DNA of 11,507 bases from Pseudomonadota bacterium (GTDB lineage: Bacteria > Pseudomonadota > Alphaproteobacteria > Azospirillales > Azospirillaceae): the NCBI GenBank assembly GCA_023412175.1, contig JAEYOB010000788.1:1-11507 (forward strand), given 5' to 3'. Below the pieces are notes generated by a model. The model had not been told where the DNA came from. It made no database searches and saw only the letters and a list, made by a program, of their open reading frames with translations. Shown here in pieces: positions 7,839 through 11,507 of this stretch. Position 1 is the stretch's first letter. Every line of letters begins with the position of its first letter. The position numbers were made by a program, and so were the translations under genes.

Positions 7839-8114
7839 TCACCATGGCCTGCGGTACGGGTCCCAGCGCCGCTCCTGCCAGGGATCGCGCGACCAGTGCG
7901 GCTGGGGTGCATACCTCCGGTGGCGGCGTGCGTCGCGGCGCTGCTCGATCTCCCGTCCGAGCCGGATGCAGGCCCGGCGGTTGCCCCAGTCGCACGCCTC
8001 GCGCAGTTCGCGGATGTGCGGACGGCCCCATCCGCGTCCGTCGTCGTGCGCCAGGGCAGGGGGGATGGCGGTGAACAGGATGGCCGCCGCCACAGCCAGC
8101 AACCGGGTGTGCAT
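7839..8114 (-). CDS. Small secreted protein with two cysteines, unknown function
   Basis: The product has 91 residues with a clear Sec signal peptide: basic start MHTRLL, hydrophobic core, and likely cleavage after ALA at residue 22, before HDDGRG. The mature part of about 69 residues has an acidic-basic helical stretch containing C41 and C49 in the pattern C-x2-GNRRAC-x2-LG. This could form a disulfide in the periplasm and loosely recalls a Sel1/Hcp-type helical repeat unit. The C-terminus is rich in Arg, Trp, Pro and Tyr and probably disordered. The ATG at 8114 has a GGAG seven bases upstream (8122-8125 on the plus strand), which fixes the start. I recall short secreted proteins of this style in alphaproteobacteria, none with a known role to me. 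Confidence 0.8.
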   Translation of the reverse strand: MHTRLLAVAAAILFTAIPPALAHDDGRGWGRPHIRELREACDWGNRRACIRLGREIEQRRDARRHRRYAPQPHWSRDPWQERRWDPYRRPW

Positions 8115-8121
8115 TGTCGCG

Positions 8122-8125
8122 CTCC
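8122..8125 (-). promoter_or_regulatory. Ribosome binding site of the secreted protein
   Basis: GGAG on the minus strand, seven bases before ATG 8114. It decides the start of the 91-residue protein and places the signal peptide at the very N-terminus. Confidence 0.65.
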
Positions 8126-8182
8126 AGAAGATTCTTGTTCTGGATGAACAATGCCGGTGGTTGCACTATTCCACTGGAATGA

Positions 8183-8674
8183 TCAGACGGAGATGTTGCT
8201 GACCAGCGATTCGTGCAGGCCGGCGCCCGCGCGGCGGTAGGCGCCGATGGCGGCGCGCCATGGTTCGATGTGCAGGCCGCTGCCCATCGCCTCCTGGGCG
8301 ATGCTCTGGGTCAGGAAGCCGGTGCTCGGGCTTGCCGCGGCCTGGGGCTTCGGCCGGGAGGCCGGCGGCGGCGCGCTGTCCGGCCGGAAGCCGCTCTCCA
8401 CGCGCGGGGCGTTCGTGCCGGAGCGCAGGTCGAGCGGGCGGCTCCGGACTTCGTCGCCGGCAGTCCCGCGGCTGCCATAGACGCCCTCCTCGGACGGCTC
8501 GGCCGCCGAGGCGAGTTTCGGATCGCGCAGGCGCCGCGATTCGTCGGGGATGGCCTGGATCGGCCGGACCGCGATCGCGTCCGACTCCAGCATCTGGCGC
8601 AGCTTCGCCATCCCCGACGGGGCGGAACCCCGGACGTAGGCGGATGGCGGAGGGATGGCGGCGATGCTGGTCAC
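8183..8674 (-). CDS. Proline-rich hypothetical protein with an ordered C-terminal block
   Basis: From the GTG at 8674 the product has 163 residues. Most of it is Pro/Ala/Ser/Arg-rich and likely disordered. The last 35 or so residues look ordered, with FLTQSIAQEA, then EPWRAAIGAYRRAG. I recall a similar FLxQxIAQE block ending small proteins in Rhodospirillales, with no known function. There is no signal peptide or membrane segment. The start is uncertain. ATG 8770 would give 195 residues, but the extra N-terminus lies over an AT-rich stretch and a promoter-like pair. ATG 8611 would give 142. GTG 8674 fits best with the predicted promoter at 8708-8737, though no Shine-Dalgarno is visible. It is transcribed divergently from the PAS-GGDEF-EAL gene and lies 68 nt upstream of the secreted protein. 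Confidence 0.6.
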   Translation of the reverse strand: MTSIAAIPPPSAYVRGSAPSGMAKLRQMLESDAIAVRPIQAIPDESRRLRDPKLASAAEPSEEGVYGSRGTAGDEVRSRPLDLRSGTNAPRVESGFRPDSAPPPASRPKPQAAASPSTGFLTQSIAQEAMGSGLHIEPWRAAIGAYRRAGAGLHESLVSNISV

Positions 8675-8707
8675 GGCGCGAAAGGTCACAGGTTGCGTTG
8701 CAGGCAG

Positions 8708-8737
8708 CTTACACGCGCAGGGTTCCCGAAGTGTTAA
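8708..8737 (-). promoter_or_regulatory. Candidate sigma-70 promoter of the proline-rich protein
   Basis: On the minus strand TTAACA (8732-8737; five of six bases match TTGACA) is followed after 18 bases by TGTAAG (8708-8713; four of six match TATAAT). Initiation would fall near 8700, about 26 bases before the GTG at 8674. It lies in an unusually AT-rich patch. Confidence 0.35.
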
Positions 8738-8770
8738 TTTTCGTGAAGTTCCTTTGAAACGGGCGCGCAT

Positions 8771-8875
8771 GCCCTGGTGCTCGTTCGTATTTTAAGTTAA
8801 TCCAGTTTAAACAAAGCGTGCTTAGCGTGGATGCACGCAGAAGGCTGTCCGGCGGGCTGCGAGGCGGTATCACGG
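8771..8875. other. AT-rich divergent intergenic region
   Basis: The region between the divergent proline-rich and PAS-GGDEF-EAL genes contains a markedly AT-rich patch (about 8788-8817) with TATTTTAAG and the palindrome GTTTAAAC. It stands out in this GC-rich window and probably holds the plus-strand promoter of the c-di-GMP gene. I cannot pick a well-spaced -35/-10 pair by eye. An in-frame ATG at 8831 falls inside this interval but has no ribosome binding site. Confidence 0.35.
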
Positions 8876-10567
8876 ATGGCGGGGACCTGGAGCATGAGTC
8901 GAGTCGCCGACGACCTTTCCATCATGGCCGCCGCGGTCGCCGCCGCGGGCGACGTCGGTTACTGCTGGGATTTCACCACCGGCACCCTCACCTGGGTGGG
9001 GGATGCGGGGCCGCTGTTCGGGGGCGAGCCGGTCATCGCCGCCGACGAACTGCGCCGCCGCATTGACCAGGAGGACCGCGACCGCCGCCGTCATGCGCTG
9101 TCCCAGCACATCGACCACGGCGTGCCCTTCGACGTGGATTTCCGGCTGCGGCTGGCCGACGGATCCCATCATTGGGTGCACGACCGCGGCCGGGTGGAGC
9201 GCGCGGCGGACGGCGCGCCGCTGCGTCTCTACGGCATGCTGCGCCTCATCGACCGCCGCAAGGCCTATGAGGTCGAACTGGAACAGCAGGCCCACTTCGA
9301 TCCGATGACCGGCCTGGTCAACCGCAACCGTCTGCGCGATTCGCTGCACCAGGCGCTGGTCGCCGCCGGACGGTTCGAACGGTCGGCCGTCTATTTCGCC
9401 GTGGGCATCGACAAGCTGGGGCTGGTCAACGACGCCATGGGCCACGCCGCCGCCGACGCGGTGGTCAGCGAGGTGGCACGCCGCCTCGCGTCCGTGGTGC
9501 GGCCGGGCGACGCGGTGGGCCGCGTGGGCGGCGACATCTTCGGCGTGGTGCTGCCGCATTGCCCGGAGGAGCACATGGCCGCGGTCGCCGAGAAGCTGCT
9601 GGCCGCCGTGAGGGCCGAGCCCATCGCCTCGCCGGCCGGTCCGATCCACGCCACCGTCTCGGTTGGCGGCATCCTTGCCGGCGATGGGGCGGGCAGCGTC
9701 GAGGAGGTGATGACGCGCGCCGACACCGCGCTGCACGAAGCCAAGCGCCAGGGTCGCGACTGCTTCTGGCCCTACCATGCCACCAGCATGCAGCAGAGTG
9801 CGCTGCGCGCCAGCCTCGCCACTGGCCAGCGCGTCAAGGCATCGCTGAAGAGCGACAATTTGTGCTTCGCCTTCCAGCCCATCGTCGATTTGCGTGGAGA
9901 GGTGGACTTTTTCGAGTGCCTGCTGCGCATTCCCGGCGAAGGGGGCACGGTGATTCCCGCCGGCGCCTTCATGCCGGCCGTCGAGCGGCTGGGCATGGCG
10001 CGCCGCGTCGATCTCCACACGCTGGGCATGGCGGTGCGCGAACTGCGCGAGAACGACGAGGTGCAACTGTCGCTGAACGTCTCGGCCGAGACCACCGGCG
10101 ACCGCACCTGGCTCCGCGCCTTGCAGGGCATGCTTGCCGACCGGCCGGCGGTCGCCAGCCGCCTGATCGTCGAGATCACCGAAACCGCGGTGATCGAGGA
10201 CCTGGACGAAACGGCGCGCTTCGTGGCGTCGGTGCGCGAGATGGGTTGCCGGGTGGCGCTCGACGACTTCGGTGCCGGCTACATCTCCTACCAGCACCTG
10301 CGGGCGCTGCCGGTGGACATCGTGAAGATCGACGGAACCTTCGTCCGCGACATGCATGACAGCGCCGACGCGCTGCTGTTCATCCGCACCCTGGTCGGGC
10401 TGGCCCGCGGCTTCGGCCTGACCACCGTCGCGGAATGCGTCGAGGATGCTGCGCAGGCGGCGGCGCTCCGGCGCGAGGGGGTGCGGCTGTTGCAGGGCTA
10501 TCATTTCGGCCGCCCCAGCCTGATGCGCCCGTGGCTCGCCCCGGCGCGGCCCGTCGCGGTGGATTGA
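8876..10567 (+). CDS. PAS-GGDEF-EAL protein, predicted c-di-GMP phosphodiesterase
   Basis: The product has 563 residues and no membrane segment, so it is a cytoplasmic sensor. The order is PAS (about 25-130), GGDEF (about 140-300), EAL (about 325-555). The GGDEF signature reads GGDIF (218-222). The first Asp of the usual DxD metal motif is Gly177 (GID, D179 kept). N185 and the I-site RPGD (209-212), nine residues before GGDIF, are kept. Cyclase activity is therefore unlikely, while nucleotide binding is possible. The EAL domain keeps E347 (ECLLR), the Asn of LSLNVS, the Glu of EITE, D463-D464 (DDFGAG), K484 (KID), E520 (AECVE) and Q540 (QGYHFGRP), so it should cleave c-di-GMP. I chose ATG 8876 (GAGG 11 bases upstream). 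ATG 8894 and ATG 8831 are in-frame alternatives. Confidence 0.9.
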   Translation: MAGTWSMSRVADDLSIMAAAVAAAGDVGYCWDFTTGTLTWVGDAGPLFGGEPVIAADELRRRIDQEDRDRRRHALSQHIDHGVPFDVDFRLRLADGSHHWVHDRGRVERAADGAPLRLYGMLRLIDRRKAYEVELEQQAHFDPMTGLVNRNRLRDSLHQALVAAGRFERSAVYFAVGIDKLGLVNDAMGHAAADAVVSEVARRLASVVRPGDAVGRVGGDIFGVVLPHCPEEHMAAVAEKLLAAVRAEPIASPAGPIHATVSVGGILAGDGAGSVEEVMTRADTALHEAKRQGRDCFWPYHATSMQQSALRASLATGQRVKASLKSDNLCFAFQPIVDLRGEVDFFECLLRIPGEGGTVIPAGAFMPAVERLGMARRVDLHTLGMAVRELRENDEVQLSLNVSAETTGDRTWLRALQGMLADRPAVASRLIVEITETAVIEDLDETARFVASVREMGCRVALDDFGAGYISYQHLRALPVDIVKIDGTFVRDMHDSADALLFIRTLVGLARGFGLTTVAECVEDAAQAAALRREGVRLLQGYHFGRPSLMRPWLAPARPVAVD

Positions 10568-10586
10568 GCCCGCGCCCTGGGCGAAA

Positions 10587-10605
10587 GTAGTAGCCGAACT
10601 CCTAG
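10587..10605. promoter_or_regulatory. Imperfect dyad, possible regulator binding site
   Basis: GTAGTAG and CTCCTAG are separated by CCGAA and pair at five of seven positions. It sits 20 bases past the stop of the EAL gene and about 160 bases before the response-regulator start. The shape resembles LuxR/FixJ-family operators with half-sites around a short spacer. No bound regulator can be named. Confidence 0.25.
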
Positions 10606-10763
10606 GCCAAAGCGTGAGCGTCAGTGTTTCGCATGGGGTGGGGCGTTGTGCGGGCATTAACCTATGTCATGTCGAAGGCGCATCCGCGTATGTGGTAAAC
10701 CGGTCGATGAGTGGTGCGGCACAGCGGCTGCGCCCATGGACGTGCCGGTATGGGTCGGAAGAT

Positions 10764-11132
10764 ATGGGTCTGGCAAAAGGTGCTGAGGGCGGGCGGAACG
10801 GGGCGGTCCTCGTCGTCGAGGACGATCCGCTGGTGCGTGCCACCGGTGTCGATCTGTTCACGGAGTTGGGCCTCCACGTCTACGGCGCCTACAACGGTGC
10901 CGAGGCCTTGCGCATCCTCGAAGAAAAGCCGCACATCCGTCTGGTGTTGGCGGACGTGCGCATGCCCGGCATGGACGGCACCGATCTCGCCCGCGAGATC
11001 GTACGCCTGCGTCCCGACGTGCGGGTGGTGCTGACTTCCGGCTATGTGGGCGAGGAGCAGGTGGCCGGCTTTCCCTTCGTGCCCAAGCCCTGGCGTACCG
11101 ATGTCATCGCTGCCGTGGTCGGTGACAGGTAA
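10764..11132 (+). CDS. Single-domain response regulator (CheY-like receiver)
   Basis: From ATG 10764 the product has 122 residues and is essentially one receiver domain: acidic pair D20-D21 (VVEDDPLVR), phospho-acceptor D64 (LADVRMPGMDG), switch Thr91-Ser92 (LTSGY) and Lys108 (VPKPW). There is no output domain, so it should act by protein contact or as a phosphate shuttle. LTSGY with KPW is more typical of receivers attached to or partnering hybrid histidine kinases than of chemotaxis CheY. The frame is open upstream to a GTG at 10614, but that extension lacks family similarity and a ribosome binding site. ATG 10764 has only a weak GGAAG just upstream. No kinase gene is in view. The gene lies 196 nt after the EAL gene on the same strand, so it may have its own promoter. 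Confidence 0.85.
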   Translation: MGLAKGAEGGRNGAVLVVEDDPLVRATGVDLFTELGLHVYGAYNGAEALRILEEKPHIRLVLADVRMPGMDGTDLAREIVRLRPDVRVVLTSGYVGEEQVAGFPFVPKPWRTDVIAAVVGDR

Positions 11133-11159
11133 TCCGTTTCCTTTCCGTTTTGCTGTGCT

Positions 11160-11193
11160 GCGGCCGCACCAGCGGGTTGCCCGGTGCGGCTGC
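11160..11193 (+). terminator. Strong stem-loop after the response regulator
   Basis: GCCGCAC (11163-11169) pairs with GTGCGGC (11184-11190). CGGG (11173-11176) pairs with CCCG (11180-11183) around a TTG loop, with a three-base bulge on the left. Three further outer pairs, one a G-T wobble, extend it to 11160-11193. It starts 28 bases after the stop. No T-run follows on either strand, so it could be a U-less terminator or an mRNA stabiliser. Confidence 0.4.
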
Positions 11194-11274
11194 AACCAAT
11201 GAACGCGCGCTCCTGTTGCATCGGACGACTGTGCTGCCGTTCGGGTGGCGCCTCACGGACGAGGGAGAGGATCG

Positions 11275-11507
11275 ATGCGGATATCGTTGATCGGGGCGGT
11301 TGCCGCGGTTGCGCTGGTGGCCGGTGCGACGTTGGCGGGCTGCTCGCAGTCCGGCATGTCGCGGCAGGGCGGCTCCGGCGCCAGTTCTGGGGCGACGGCT
11401 TCCGGCGCGGCACCCGCGGGTTCAGCCTATGACCGCTCTGCCGGCCCGGTCAGCGGTTCGACCGCCGGTGCCGCCAGCGGTATGCCGCCCGGCGCCACCG
11501 CCGGCTC
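11275..11507 (+). CDS. Ala/Gly/Ser-rich lipoprotein, N-terminal part (3' end outside window)
   Basis: An ATG at 11275 sits just after GGGAGAGG, a strong ribosome binding site, and opens a frame that stays open to the window edge (77 codons). Residues 1-22 form a lipoprotein signal peptide (MRISL, then an Ala/Val/Leu core) with the lipobox L20-A21-G22-C23. Cys23 should be lipidated and the protein anchored in the inner or outer membrane. Ser follows Cys, not Asp, so retention at the inner membrane is not indicated by the E. coli rule. The visible mature part is low-complexity, rich in Gly, Ser, Ala and Pro, and looks like a flexible linker before a domain that lies beyond the window. Function unknown. 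The hairpin upstream separates it from the response regulator. Confidence 0.8.
   Translation, partial: MRISLIGAVAAVALVAGATLAGCSQSGMSRQGGSGASSGATASGAAPAGSAYDRSAGPVSGSTAGAASGMPPGATAG

Noticed and set aside
7492..8166. 224-codon minus-strand frame spanning both small genes
   Set aside because: It overlaps the signal-peptide protein and the zinc-finger protein in another frame and is an Arg/Pro/Ala-rich shadow. Both small frames have better motifs, and the secreted one also has a ribosome binding site.
8729..8752. EcfG-type general stress promoter (GGAAC near -35) on the minus strand
   Set aside because: GGAAC is present, but no CGTT follows at a spacing of 16-17 bases.
8807..8814. GTTTAAAC palindrome as an operator
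   Set aside because: An eight-base AT palindrome in an AT-rich patch is easily due to chance, and no flanking symmetry extends it.
8870..10657. 595-codon open frame on the minus strand opposite the PAS-GGDEF-EAL gene
   Set aside because: The plus strand has unambiguous PAS, GGDEF and EAL motifs. The minus frame is Ala/Gly/His/Gln-rich and featureless.
10614..10763. N-terminal extension of the response regulator
   Set aside because: The extra 50 residues have no receiver similarity, contain scattered Cys, and lie in what looks like leader DNA.

Overview
The window is very GC-rich, with strong G/C preference at third codon positions. It looks like chromosomal DNA of an alphaproteobacterium, probably a rhodospirillalean such as Azospirillum or a relative. 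That placement rests on composition, gene style and the mix of trehalose/glycogen and cyclic-di-GMP genes. No marker gene proves it.

Positions 1-7360 are a carbohydrate block on the plus strand. The 3' end of an unrecognised gene is followed by treZ, malQ and treY, tightly packed (39-nt gap between treZ and malQ, ATGA overlap between malQ and treY). TreY turns the reducing end of a maltodextrin into a trehalosyl unit, TreZ cuts trehalose off, and MalQ re-lengthens the short glucans left over. All three keep their catalytic triads. The treZ-malQ gap carries a 16-bp perfect palindrome of a familiar proteobacterial intergenic-repeat type, whose tail also supplies the malQ ribosome binding site.

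Positions 7361-8770 hold three small minus-strand genes: a 66-residue protein with a LIM-like half zinc finger, a secreted 91-residue two-cysteine protein, and a proline-rich protein of about 163 residues. Just after treY lies a short plus-strand stretch that reads like real coding sequence but has no start codon. It may be a gene remnant.

Positions 8771-11507 are a signalling region on the plus strand. A PAS-GGDEF-EAL protein has a damaged GGDEF active site, an intact GGDEF I-site and an apparently intact EAL domain, so it is predicted to be a c-di-GMP phosphodiesterase. It is followed by a single-domain response regulator, a possible terminator hairpin, and the start of an Ala/Gly/Ser-rich lipoprotein that runs off the window.

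I see no tRNA, rRNA, CRISPR, insertion sequence, phage or defence genes. I found no convincing undescribed multi-gene system. The best leads are the start-less coding remnant, the asymmetric GGDEF-EAL protein and the small zinc-finger protein.
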